DNA of 64,000 nucleotides from Isoetes taiwanensis. Taxonomy: Eukaryota > Streptophyta > Lycopodiopsida > Isoetales > Isoetaceae. The notes beneath the pieces were generated by a model. The model was not told the origin of the DNA. It was given only the letters and a program-made list of their open reading frames with translations, and made no database searches. The stretch covers positions 4,964,952-5,028,951 of the forward strand of contig JAJEKV010000005.1 in NCBI GenBank assembly GCA_021234155.1, written 5' to 3'. Both the position numbers and the translations under genes were made by a program. Shown piece after piece: positions 36,425-46,419 of the stretch (position 1 is its first letter; every line of letters starts with the position of its first letter).

Positions 36425-36909
36425 TTAGGGCCCGAAGGGCCCAAATTTTTTTTTTAATATAATAATCAACACACAACTACCATTAACATTATTAACATAA
36501 ACCATTGCATTTAACACATTTAAATTAAAATCCCCCTTAAACCCCCTTTGGTTTGGGTGCATATTCACACGGGGGGTTACTCCGGGCAACGAGAGCTGTC
36601 GGATTGGCATATTTACCCTTTATTCCAAGATCTGGACCGTTAATAGCGATCCTCGTTTGTGGGGTATGCATGTACAAGTTTTTATATACTGTATATTGAG
36701 GTTTGTAAAATACTATAAGATTTGAGAGAATGTACTTAATGGTGTTAATTTTGTACACGTATTGTAAATATATTTTTGGGGCTCTCGCTGCCCTACGTAA
36801 CCCCCGTGTGAATATGCACCCAAACCAAAGGGGGTTTAAGGGGGATTTTAATTTAAATGTGTTAAATACAATGGTTTATGTTAATAATGTTAATGGTAGT
36901 TGTGTGTTG
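36425..36909. repeat. Foldback (long inverted repeat) at the element's right end
   Basis: The left arm begins at GGGCCCGAAGGGCCC and passes AACACACAACTACCATTAAC, TTAAACCCCCTTTGG and GGGTGCATATTCACACGGGG. The right arm is its reverse complement up to GGTAGTTGTGTGTTG at 36909. Between them lies a 200-base core (GAGAGCTGTCGGATTGGCAT to GGGGCTCTCGCTGCCC). At 57.25-57.47 kb the same core is present in the opposite orientation, so it flips relative to the arms. Confidence 0.85.
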
Positions 36910-37889
36910 TATTCCAAATATTGTGCACCATCTATATTGAGAGCATGAAAGTCATTCACCACTAGCTTGTATAGCTCTTCCCTTCCTCTAATTGCAAAAC
37001 GAGAAACACAATAAAACATAAACTGGCGCTGTAATCCTCTGACACTATGGACAAAATGGTCAATATCAGCTAACAAAGCTTGCTCAGTAGCAAAGCTAAT
37101 CTCCTCCATTTTCTTCCTTTTACCACAGATTCCAGGAGTAAGCCTCGACCTCCTCATTGTGGCAATGCAAGCCTTCCTAGCATTGGAAAATATTGGACTT
37201 GCTCTTATATCAGATGCAATTTCTTCCACGCCTGTCATTCCAATCCTGATTTCTTGAGCCCTCCTAATAATTGCACCAAATCCTGCAGACTAAAAGAAGA
37301 AACAAGACGTTAGTACAAAATAAACAAAAGAAGAAGGAAATAAACTAGCACACACAACTTACGTCTCAGTTGGGTACAAACCACCTTTAATCTTGCAAAC
37401 TTGCAACATAAACTGCTCAAGCATCTTAGAAAATTCACGCATATCTAACTCTTCAATTTTTTTGTTAACTGGTAAGCCTCTTTTGATCCTCCATGCATCA
37501 AATCGTGTTCTGGCCCATTCAATCTTATCAAACTTTCTGCCAGCAGCATGAACTTCCTTCACAAGTTGCTCATCAAGTTCCAAAAAGTTCCAAAAAGGCT
37601 ATTGACTTTCCAGAACTACTCTGGACAATATTCTCAGGCAGATCCTTATCAGACTCGCATGCAAACAATGCAGGCATCTTTTCTATATCATTCATGTACT
37701 CCTTCAATTCCTCTTCGCTAAACTCCTTGGAAAGGTCGGCCTCAAAGTTATCATCTGCATCGTCGTCTCCTGATTCGAAAAGCACTCTACACCTCTCATT
37801 TCTTGAGTTATCTCTAAATCAAAGGCAGAATTCTTTGAAACCAGATCTTCTTGACCTTCAGATGGTATTCCAGCCATAACAGACTAGAA

Positions 37890-39460
37890 TGGCACAGAAG
37901 TTCTGAACAATATAAGGCCAAAGCACAAAAGGAGAAAATGTCGAGCCATTATTACAACGTTTCAAAGATAAGAACCTCGGAAAACCTGATAAAAGAAAGA
38001 ATGAATGTTAGAAATACAAAAACAGAAGAAAACATAACAAGAAAACAAAAAATCACCTAAAACTGAAGGATCTTTCGTGCAAATGCCAAACCGGATGGAT
38101 CATTCGTCCAAGCGCCTTTAAATCGGCCAAAATTATAAGGATCTTTACATTATTATGCTGCTTATACAAATACATATATGTCAGAAAGAAAAAAACAAAC
38201 AATACTTCTGCACTAGAGCCGCTTCAAATCCTAGGCGCCGCAGAAAACCTCTTCAAGCACCCAGCCAAGCTCTTAGAGCGCTATGTTGAAGCAGCGCCAA
38301 GGGCGGAGGTGCCCACAGCCGGAGATGGCCGAACGCGGAAGAAGAAAGGAAAGAAAACTGTCACAGTAACACTTTTATATGGTGACGTGGTGCCGATGAC
38401 GTGGCAGAATGCCGGCTAACCTATCAATCCGTTATGCCAAAGTCCCCTTGGGCTTTTTTCTGGCCTGTCAAGGGGGCCGACGCAGGCCAGAAAAAAGGCC
38501 AAGGGGACTTTCCCTTATACATAAGGGTCTTCCAATATCAACACCACCTAAATTCATTGCCTCTCTAATGGGTGGAGTTTTTAAATGCAATAAACTGCAA
38601 AGAAATGTGGACGCCAATGCTTCCAAAGGGCGACTTCGAAAACACCATATCTAGCTCCTGCACAGAATGTAAAGTAGCAGAAAATCACGTCTCCTATGCT
38701 GCCAAGGCAAGCTGATACACAAATGATCTAGCAAAATCATCCAGTATACTTCCAATCACTGATGGATTGGATAGAACCGAGCATGGAATTGGGAGATCTT
38801 ACAATGCTGACTATTAGCCTGGTGGGGCCGGATCATGGCCGAACTTTGCTTGCTTTTGTGGTGAAAGAGGCAAAAAATGGCTCCATCGCCACAGGCAGAA
38901 AAAGCAGGACAGGCGCCATAGCCAAGAAGAGAAGACCATCTGTGATGAACCGCCCCCTAACGCTAATCAACAGCAACCAAACCCAACCTCGATCACTAAC
39001 ACAAGTTCACAAAATCCCCATCATCCAAAAAGCCCTCCAAAATGATCTCAATCGTTGAAACAAAAAACTCACCTATTGGCCTATCAATCAAAAGTTTGCA
39101 GTTCGGGCAACCAGAAATTTGTAGATGTGGCAAACATCCAACAGCTTTAAAACTGCTATAGCAGATGCTAGTTTGACTCCAGAAAAGAGTGCGAAAGCAA
39201 CTACTTTTCTTTCTTCTATCTTTAAAACAACTATTGTTGTCATGTCTATTCCACAAACACGCAAGATCAGAGTATTTAGATTCTAACGGTAAATATTTTG
39301 AACGATGGTGTGGACAAAGAAATCGACACGTCTGCACTAGAATTTCCTCACACCAATGCCATTCTTTATGTAAGACAAATATATTCTTGGCTTTTAAGTT
39401 ACACTGAAATCATGCCTTTAACCATGAGGACTGATCTACTTCTGTAAACCAGCACTCAAT
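37890..39460. other. Interval between the recombinase and the host gene
   Basis: Apart from the hairpin, no gene is supported. The 98-codon plus-strand ORF at 38762-39058 has no recognisable domain. GC content rises locally at 38230-38420. The interval should contain the 5' end of the Crypton and the 3' UTR of the host gene. Confidence 0.5.
38439..38511. repeat. GC-rich hairpin with 29-bp arms
   Basis: AAAGTCCCCTTGGGCTTTTT (then TCTGGCCTG) pairs with CAGGCCAGAAAAAAGGCCAA (then GGGGACTTT). The loop has GGGGGCCGACG. It sits upstream of the recombinase gene's 5' end. It is likely a hairpin MITE. Confidence 0.85.
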
Positions 39461-39473
39461 GCAAATCAGCTAT

Positions 39474-41859
39474 TCAGAACTTCCCTCCACAGAGATGAAT
39501 ACTACCTGCTCCAATTCTATGATTGAACCTCATTCTGTGTAATACATGTTCTTCAGAAGTAGAGCTTTTACTAGTCTGGGTTGAGTTTAGCAGGCTTTTA
39601 ATCAGCTCCAAATAGGTCGCAAAGTCTAATGCATGTTTATTATTTCGTGCCTCATGTACGCTACTTGAAGTAGATGATAGGGAGCTTCTGCTGGTAGAAG
39701 ACGTCTTGGATGAAACATCTTTTCCTTCCTCCTGTAAAAGTTCCAGCAAGTAAGTAAAGTGAAATCACACAACTTAACCAAATAGATAATCGGATAGATT
39801 TCACACATGATGCGCTTTGGTTTTCTTTGAAGATCCTACGACCCTCTTTTTTACTTTCCTAGTTGGAGACGTATCAGCTTCTGTTTCCCAATTAACCCAG
39901 GGCATAACAATCCCATCATCATTTACAGGCACCTTTTTGGCTTTCCAATGATGCACAACTTGGTCGTTAAGGTCCATGCCCAGCGAGGAGTCCAAGGTTT
40001 CTTCTTGTGGAGATTCCAGTTTAAGAGTTTCAATTTGTTCTGTTGACGTCTGGGAACCTTCTCCGTTGGTCAGCATGGCCTTACTTATATTATCCTCTGA
40101 TGTCCTATCACTTAGACTCTCACCATTTCGTTTTTCTATAACTTTATCGGCTTTTGTAAACAAGACTGGTGAACTTTTCCTAGAAACCAAGCTTGCTTCT
40201 TTGTCTTCAGCAGAAACCACCAGTGTTAGCTCTGATGATAATTCTTTATCTGATAACTGACTAACTGATGTATCCTCATCTCCATCTGTAGAATCTATTT
40301 TAGACACAGAAACACATTCCTCAAAATACCTCCTCGCTTCATCATCCAAAGACTGCGACATTATTTGCTTAGCCACCTGTAACACAAGCAAAAAGTTGCA
40401 TAGTCAAGCCAAATCCACCATAGAACCATATAATGTAGGACGTTACTCTTTTGGTTCGAGAGGATCTTTGAGAGGGCCTTGTATTTGGGTCAGGAAGCAA
40501 TTCTTTCACAAGCTTTGCCAGATCTAGGCATCGTTGTTCCTCTTCTGCTAGCTCTGACCACAAATCTTGAGCCCTCTTCTCTGACTGTCATCACCAGTAT
40601 AACAATCAACCTTTTTGATATGATGCAGTATAGTTTGAATTAGTGCCCATACCAGTTCCAGTTTCGTAGAGTACTGTCGACGCATGTCAGCCACAGACTG
40701 GGCTTGTTCATCTCCAGAATAAACACTGTCGAGAGATTCTCCAAAATTTGTGCTCTGGAGAAGGCAAGTTTATTACTCATTTACATATGCTTTTCATCTA
40801 CTAGAACAGAAGCTGAATGCGGGGCTAATGCAGAAGTACAAAGCTACATCTAAACAACTCAATTCAAAAAGAGGGTGTACATTGAGTATCACCTAGCCGT
40901 TTAGATTTTTTAACTAGACATAGATCGACAAACCTGATGTATTTCTTTTTTAAGCTCAGCAACTGCACGACGAACTTCAGAACGCATTGCATCATATAAA
41001 CTTGTAGCATCAATATCTCCTGTTGGATGTTTACTCCGCAGTTGCTAGAAAAACGCACCAGAAACATAAGGTGGCTATCTTTATACGAATTTCTCTAGTA
41101 CATCCTACAGTGTTTATACTCAATAGCCGTATGACACAAGCTTCCATGAGCATAATTAATGCATTATTTATATTTCTAAGGCATCACAAACCTTCATTTG
41201 CGCATGAACAGCTCTAATGGTTCTTTCTTCAACTTGCATTTCATCTCCAGAAATATCCTTCTCAGGGAACAGCCTTCCACGTCTCTGCCAAAATCTACAT
41301 ATTTAATTAGCATGAACAACGAGAAGTCCTTTAACCAAATTGCAATTACGTACTGGTCCTTGACTTAAAGACCTTCTAGCCCCAGAGAATGAGGTGGCCC
41401 CATCACTGATTGACCCACATTGTGCAACATCCCTGCTACTACTACGCCTGGGCCTCATATATCTTTTATAACTTCCATCTACATCGCTCTGCAGTTACAC
41501 ACAAATATGAAAAAGACTGACAGAAATAAAAAAATGTATTTATTTATTTATTTATTGCCACGCCTTTTGAGACCCTCAGGTCCATAGGGACCAAAATAAG
41601 AACAACTTACTTCGAAATCCGTTGAAGGCCTTCTGCTAGCAGATCGTCCTCTTCTGCTGCTTGTACCATCATGGTGGCCAGCATGAGCATCTGTTGTGGA
41701 AGAAGAATCCGATAGATACTTGGAGGAAAAATCTGAATGGCTGTTTGCTCTGCGAAGGCGACCTTCATATGCCGGAGTAGATGGGGTACCTGGAGCACCA
41801 TCACCTCCTGGGCCTATAGAAGTCCTCCGTGTTGTAGACCTGAATGCTGAGACTGCCAT
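39474..41859 (-). CDS. Intact plant gene, 8 exons, 551 codons, function unknown
   Basis: Eight minus-strand exons join with GT-AG introns, all in phase 0: 41859-41611, 41488-41354, 41284-41192, 41044-40934, 40754-40653, 40584-40447, 40376-39807 and 39731-39474 (TGA). Residues 1-130 are Ser/Arg-rich (AVSAFRSTTRRTSIGPGGDG; SRRGRSASRRPSTDFE). Residues 130-280 are a charged heptad-like coiled coil (MRRQYSTKLEL; WSELAEEEQRCLDLAKLVKE). Then come PDPNTRPSQRSSRTKR and LDDEARRYFEECVSVSKIDS, and a long acidic, Ser-rich C-terminal half with a basic patch (RKVKKRVVGSSKKTKAHH). This layout resembles an uncharacterised land-plant coiled-coil, SR-like family. No catalytic domain is visible. The open frame through eight exons argues for a live gene. 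Confidence 0.8.
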
Positions 41860-42440
41860 CTTTTAAAAGCTTGCTTTTCGCCTTCTCAAAACCCAAGCAA
41901 TACTTCTTTCAGCTATCATGAATGATCATCATGATAAATATCCAACACTGCAAGCTCAACGGAATAGGTTTTGAGCTAAAAATCCAAGTTTGGGCTACTG
42001 TTGCAACATTATCCGATAAAAAGAACTAAGAGAAAGGAGGAACAGAAGGATTGAAATACTCAGGATTAGGAAAGCTATTGGACAATGCAAAAAGCTCGAA
42101 ATTCATAACCGGGCAGCTGGGTACTGCCATAAATTTTAAATTTGGGCACTTAAAAATACTGCTCCGATTTTTACAAATCTTACATGAATAGAACGCACAG
42201 ATTGACGTCCATATTGACCGCTTCAGTTGCGGGATTCCGCCTTCCTAGCTCCCGCAATAAGCGCTAGATTTCAAGCTTGTTCCGTAAGTAGCATGCAGAG
42301 TGTTTGCACGCGTGAACAAGGGATCTGCTTTGGTTGAGGGGCATAAATGACATCATATCCGTTGATTACTCGTGCCAAAGCCTCAAATGCGGGATGTTTA
42401 AATTTGGCCAATCACAGGCCTCGAATTTAGATTTTGCACT
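41860..42440 (-). promoter_or_regulatory. Presumed promoter/5' region of the 551-codon gene
   Basis: This is the sequence immediately upstream (minus strand) of the ATG at 41859. No clear TATA box or other element can be named. It is bounded on the far side by the AGGGTGAAATCACA element end at 42443. Confidence 0.25.
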
Positions 42441-42442
42441 TA

Positions 42443-42990
42443 AGGGTGAAATCACACTAGCCCGCCGAGGAATGAATTTTCTATGTCTTGGAAGATGAAG
42501 ATGCCCAAGATAGCGGTATCAGACTTGCACCCAAAAATGATATGCCACCTCAAAAATCAGCCGAAGGGCTTGAAGAACCCTAAAATCAAAGAATTCTAAA
42601 TCGAGAATTCCATTAGCCGCAGCTCCGATTCTGTTCTAGAATTGCCCAAATTCCTGAAAATCACTATGGATTAGCTTTCTACCAATTTTGGGTTGTGTCA
42701 GCTCGATTTTTAGGTTCTGATAGTTCGGATTTTTATTGTCCATGCATCATTGCAAGTGTTTTTCACAAATCCGGCTCCATTCTGCGCGAATCTACTGATG
42801 AATCGTTCCAAACCGAGCACCCGTTGAAGCACCAAGAACCCTAATCTTTTTTGTTCAATATTTTCTGCAACGTGGCTTTGACGTGGCGGTGGCCAAGATC
42901 TTGGTCAGGGGATAACCCCCGACCAGGAATACGCACCCTGCCCAGGAAATATTGCATCCCGGGCACCTTGAGTGTGATAGAGGGAATGCC
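42443..42990. mobile_element. Second copy of the AGGGTGAAATCACA element (partial)
   Basis: The left end AGGGTGAAATCACACTAGCC matches the 19933 element (AGGGTGAAATCACATTTGTG). A shared downstream word pattern (GGGCACC..TG.GTGTGATA at about 42960 here, 20861 there) supports homology. The right terminal repeat was not found, so its end is uncertain. It is probably truncated or diverged. Confidence 0.5.
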
Positions 42991-43605
42991 CAGGAATCCG
43001 AAACGCAGCAATTTTATTGGTGGATGATAATTTCATTTCGTGGGCGGAAACCAGAAAAAATGATGCCCTTTATTTATATGCTTGCTGGAATTTTAAGAAA
43101 AACACCTCTAATTTGCCGGATTTTACACTAATTTTATAAAATTTCGACCGAAAATTTCCCTGCATCCACTTTATCAAATTAGTTATTTCTAATTTTATTC
43201 TGAAATTCTGGGAAGGAACCCCCTAATTTCGACCCTTGCCATCGTACTCGCCTGAAATTTGGCCCATCATACTCTTCTGCAATTTTAGAAAGGGTTAGAT
43301 ATTATATATGATTTGGGATAGTTTAGGGAGGTATTCGTATGCTGAAACCATAGATTGCTGATGTCAATAATAAGCTTATGTTGTTTGCATGGTCGGGTGG
43401 GAGTTTTTGGAATTTGTTTCTGTTTGTGATCGAATTTTCTGGCAGTGGAACGACATCTTCATTTTGCTATTTGCAGCGGCGGCCAAGAGCATGGAGCACG
43501 CATAGGGGCGTGGAGCCAATAATGAGGTTGCCATGGTGGTTTTGCCGTGGTTTCGTTGGTTTTTGGGTTGCCCCTAGGGGGCAAACCCTGCTTAAGGGGG
43601 TTTGT

Positions 43606-43646
43606 GGGATATCCTAGGTATATGTTGGAATATACCTAGGATATGC
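43606..43646. repeat. Short perfect hairpin
   Basis: ATATCCTAGGTATAT and ATATACCTAGGATAT are exact inverted copies separated by a short loop. A second short stem (TTGCCCCTAGGGGGCAA) lies just upstream at 43568-43584. These could be a transposon-end hairpin. Confidence 0.75.
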
Positions 43647-43929
43647 TGGTGACTGCTCCAAACCGGTTATTCCCAGTAAACTGGCGATCACTTGCACGAG
43701 CTGCTTTTCTATAAGATCTTGGCAGTTTTAGGATCAAACAATGCCGATTCTAATCCAATCCAGACCTCAAATCCGCCCTCGAATCAGCTAAGCAGGTCGC
43801 AAATCGGACAGTAGTTGCATTATTTTGTGGCTGAATCTTAGGTTTGGGGTTGCAGAACAAGGGGTCCGATTGATGGGCCCTTGTTTGAATGTGCTGAAAT
43901 CGAAGCCTCTGGTTATGGCGTAGGATTGA

Positions 43930-44160
43930 GGGGCCGGTATGTGCAACAGGCTTTTTTCAGCAGTCGTGCCTTATGCGGAGACGGGGTGGTATGATGGGCA
44001 GTTATGGGACTATACTGCCAAATTTGTAATGGAGATCAATCTTTGCCAAGGTATTTATTTGTATTGTCCTGTGTCTTTCAGGTCCTTGCAAGGGACCGTC
44101 TTCTTGGTGCATATCAAGTATACTGTGTGTACCCTAAGTTATTCTGGCATTAGGATATAG
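43930..44160 (+). pseudogene. Host-gene exon fragment(s), unidentified
   Basis: The first piece reads PYAETGWYDGQLWDYTAKFV and ends at a donor-like CAAG|GTATTT. The second, after CTTTCAG, reads VLARDRLLGAYQVYCVYPKL. The gap between donor and acceptor is only about 31 bases, too short for a normal intron, and the frames do not join. I treat it as a decayed or captured exon pair. The family is not recognised with confidence. Confidence 0.4.
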
Positions 44161-44219
44161 AATAGTTATTTAGAAAAAATAAAAGGACAAAATGTTAAGG
44201 CTTAAAGTTTGCCTTTTTT

Positions 44220-45830
44220 CAGGTCAAGCCTGTCATGAAAATGCTCAAGCGGACGTTACTGGCATCTGATGCACTCTTAACGACAGCAAGTGCTTCTTTG
44301 TTGTTACTTCTTCTAGATGATTCACAAGGAATTTTGGATTTACCAAACCCTGCAATGGCTGCAGATGGGAAAATTCTATTCAGGTAGGTAAGGACAAGCA
44401 GTGCATAGTTTGAGCATGTTGAGAGAAAGTGAGAAAGTACTTGCTTCCAATGATGAACATAGTTCAGATGGATGGTATTTAGCAAGAACATGGTCTATAC
44501 AATTGCTTCAGCAAAGTTTATAAGCTATTTTCAACTGAGTGGAAGCCACTGGTATATTCTAGATTTTAGATTTGCTCTATAGTTCAAGTTATCAAGTGCA
44601 CATTTTTAAAACCATTAATTGCCTATGGCAACAGTAAATATGGGCCTCGATTTATTTTTATTTGGTTAGAAGATTAAAAAGTGACTGCCATAGAGGCCCA
44701 ACGAAGGACTGCAACGATGACTTCATAAGACAATTCAGCAACCACTTTCATTTCTTGTGGGGTTTATATCGTGCGCACAGCAATGCTGAGGATCATGTTG
44801 TGCCTGCTCTGGAGGCCAAAGAGCCCCTCCACAATGTCAGCTATTCATATATGCTGGACCATAAGCAAGAAGAACATCTATTTGAAGACATTGCATCTGT
44901 GCTTATCCATTTAAGTAATTTGCGGTGCAAGAGGCAATCAGCTGGCTCTTGTCAGTGTAATGGATCAAACATCAAAGATGATAACTGTACGCAATATATA
45001 TTGGCTTTCAAGGTACAAAGAATGTCTATATCTGCTCATATATATTTAGACCAACATATAGCCAAAGAGGAATCAGAATTGTGGCCCTTTTTTGATGTTC
45101 ATTTCACCTTAGAACAACAAGATAAACTTGTTGGGCATATAATTGGTACCTGAGGGCAAAAAGGGCTGGTGAGGTGCATTAGGTCTTCTATTTGACTCAG
45201 GTTCCCTATTGTAGACATAGGCCTGTATAATTGCGTTCCATGAAACTAAATCTTGATCATATGTTTGATGTAATACACTCTCTGCATCCTTTATGCAGCA
45301 ACAGGCCTCATACATGCTTATTAACGCATTCCTCACGATAAGGTTTGATTCAAAACCACTGCTAAGAATGTCAGCATGGGTTAACTTGCAGTCTGTAAGG
45401 GCTGCCAGACCTGAACAGGCATCAAGAAGGCTGAGGAAAGTAATTCTATCAGGCACCATACCTCCCGTATGAAACAATATTATGGCCTCCTTTGCACGCC
45501 CATTCTTAGCAAATGCTGATATCATGGTCCAGATGAACACATCAAATACTGGCTCTCACATTTGCTATAACAATGGAGTAACTCAGTCCTAAGAAAAATA
45601 TTTGTATTTAATTCATTCTTACATATGCAGGCATGAATAAAGTTACCTCTTATTAGGGCCTTGGGACTAGAACAGGTATGCATGAAAGTTCTCTAGGCAA
45701 TGCTTCCATGGGAACAATAGTTCTTTTAGAGGAAGAACAAACCAAAAAATGGGAACATGGCGCCAGGCTACGTGCAATACTATGTTCCATAAATGGCTGA
45801 GTGCTCAGTGGAAAGATACACCAGCTGCAT
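44220..45830 (+). pseudogene. BRUTUS-like hemerythrin E3 ligase, partial pseudogene
   Basis: BRUTUS proteins of plants are iron-sensing ubiquitin ligases with N-terminal hemerythrin domains. The exon 44665-45150 reads FSNHFHFLWGLYRAHSNAED, then the block DHKQEEHLFEDIASVL, then LDQHIAKEESELWPFFDVHF and LEQQDKLVGHIIG at a donor (GTACCT). This is one hemerythrin (HHE) domain with its metal-ligand His/Glu motifs (H in RAHSNAED, HKQEE, DQHIAKEE). Downstream (45690-45830) AMLPW, LLEEEQTK and MGTWRQATCNTMFHKWL continue the protein but are broken by a TAG and a frameshift in an A-run. An upstream exon (44221-44381, VKPVMKMLKRTLLASDALLT) may belong to another gene. There is no RING or CHY zinc finger here, so it is a dead fragment. 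Confidence 0.8.
45190..45540 (-). pseudogene. PPR (PLS-type) protein fragment
   Basis: The minus-strand ORF reads FIWTMISAFAKNGRAKEAII, then GMVPDRITFLSLLDACSGLA, then GFESNLIVRNALISMYEACC and DLVSWNAIIQAYV. These are P, L and S type pentatricopeptide repeats of an organellar RNA-binding protein. It covers roughly three repeats with no start or C-terminal E/DYW domain. It lies in inverse orientation in the intron of the BRUTUS-like pseudogene, so it was inserted or captured separately. Confidence 0.85.
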
Positions 45831-46415
45831 CAATTAATGATGCGGGGGTGAAATTTGAAGCCATGGCACTTATTAGTTTTAAGATCTTGCAGACTGTACA
45901 TGTTGTACAAAGAGCAAAGTGAGTAGTTTTTGCATTCTATTCTTATGTTATAGAGTACTTCATGTACTGATCAATACATTTATCTTAAGTCAAGTATAGT
46001 GGACTCCTATTTAGTAAAGAGATTTCATCGCTTCTTAAGCGAAACACTGGATTAGATGTGCAAATTGAAACTATCAGAGCATTACGTCTTCTTTCACATT
46101 GTAGGTCAGCATTCTTCTTTTGTCCTTGATTACATTGTAACTTGAAATAGTTCCAGATTATAATCTGTGCATAATTTAGTTCAACATTTCATGCAGGCAA
46201 TGACTTTTTTTGCAAGCTATGTGATTTGCTACAAAAATATCCAATGGATATTGACGATCCTAGGGACTTTAATGTGGAAGAAAGAGAGATGTCAAATGCA
46301 CCTACCAGCACTTCAAATGAGGTGTTAGAATCTTTAACTGATTGTCCGATGCAGAATGGCATCAGTACTAAGGTAATCACGCCTGACTTCAAAGTATTGA
46401 AGGCACTCCATTAAC
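45831..46415 (+). pseudogene. Host-gene exon fragments, helical repeat-like, unidentified
   Basis: Three pieces with splice-like ends: VKFEAMALISFKILQTVHVV (45850 on); SGLLFSKEISSLLKRNTGLD followed by IETIRALRLLSHC (45990-46103, then GTAGGT); and NDFFCKLCDLLQKYPMDIDD onwards (46198-46373, ending at a GTAATC donor). The second piece resembles an armadillo/HEAT-like helix pair. The family is not recognised. The pieces follow the BRUTUS-like piece in the same orientation, as expected for a mosaic of captured exons. Confidence 0.4.
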
Positions 46416-46419
46416 ATGA

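Larger units (their letters stand above)
33666..36909 (+). mobile_element. 3.2-kb chimeric insertion with captured host-gene pieces
   Basis: The insertion point is read from the broken recombinase frame. Removing 33666-36909 plus one copy of TAT restores QYLEY|SMTKYQ without a gap, so the element is flanked by the 3-bp repeat TAT (33663-33665 and 36910-36912). It begins GTAGCACAATAACAGGGGG and ends TAGTTGTGTGTTG, with no terminal inverted repeat between these ends. It carries sulfate transporter and cyclophilin gene pieces and a large foldback at its right end. A second member at 56033-57488 shares the first 120 or so bases and the foldback. The class is unresolved. Confidence 0.75.
32573..37785 (-). 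pseudogene. Crypton-type tyrosine recombinase gene, interrupted
   Basis: Segments in order: an acidic N-terminus (37785-37573); a core-binding part WARTRFDAWRIKRGLP (37583-37359), ending YPTET at a GTAAGT donor; the catalytic start (37238-36913) with YCVSRFAIRGREELYKL; then, beyond the insertion, MTKYQEESFRLPMNC (33660 on). After a frameshift comes FMQAINSLKSD at a donor. Next come AWYNKKHRVNAKVLGG, a stop, FPGKSGRSSVVSRL, then VTGHRDPESYKRYDKTND. The last gives the R...GH...Y signature of the tyrosine recombinase active site. The C-terminal exons are 33137-32916 and 32881-32573. Cryptons use this enzyme alone for cut-and-join transposition. The call rests on motif order and is firm. The gene is inactive here. 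Confidence 0.75.
32543..37880 (-). mobile_element. Crypton-like element with a tyrosine recombinase
   Basis: A multi-exon minus-strand gene for a KCTD1/ZMYM-like (DUF3504-type) tyrosine recombinase is spread over 37785-32573. It is broken by the 33666-36909 insertion, by a 10-bp duplication (TTCCAAAAAG twice, about 37577-37596) that shifts the frame, by a frameshift near 33590 and by a TAG near 33381. The element's termini were not identified. Its right end abuts the A-run at the start of the retroelement repeat. Confidence 0.7.

Noticed and set aside
33666-36909. Helitron
   Set aside because: The ends are not TC...CTRR, and the reconstructed target has a 3-bp TAT duplication. Gene capture alone is not sufficient. 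A Helentron-type variant cannot be excluded.
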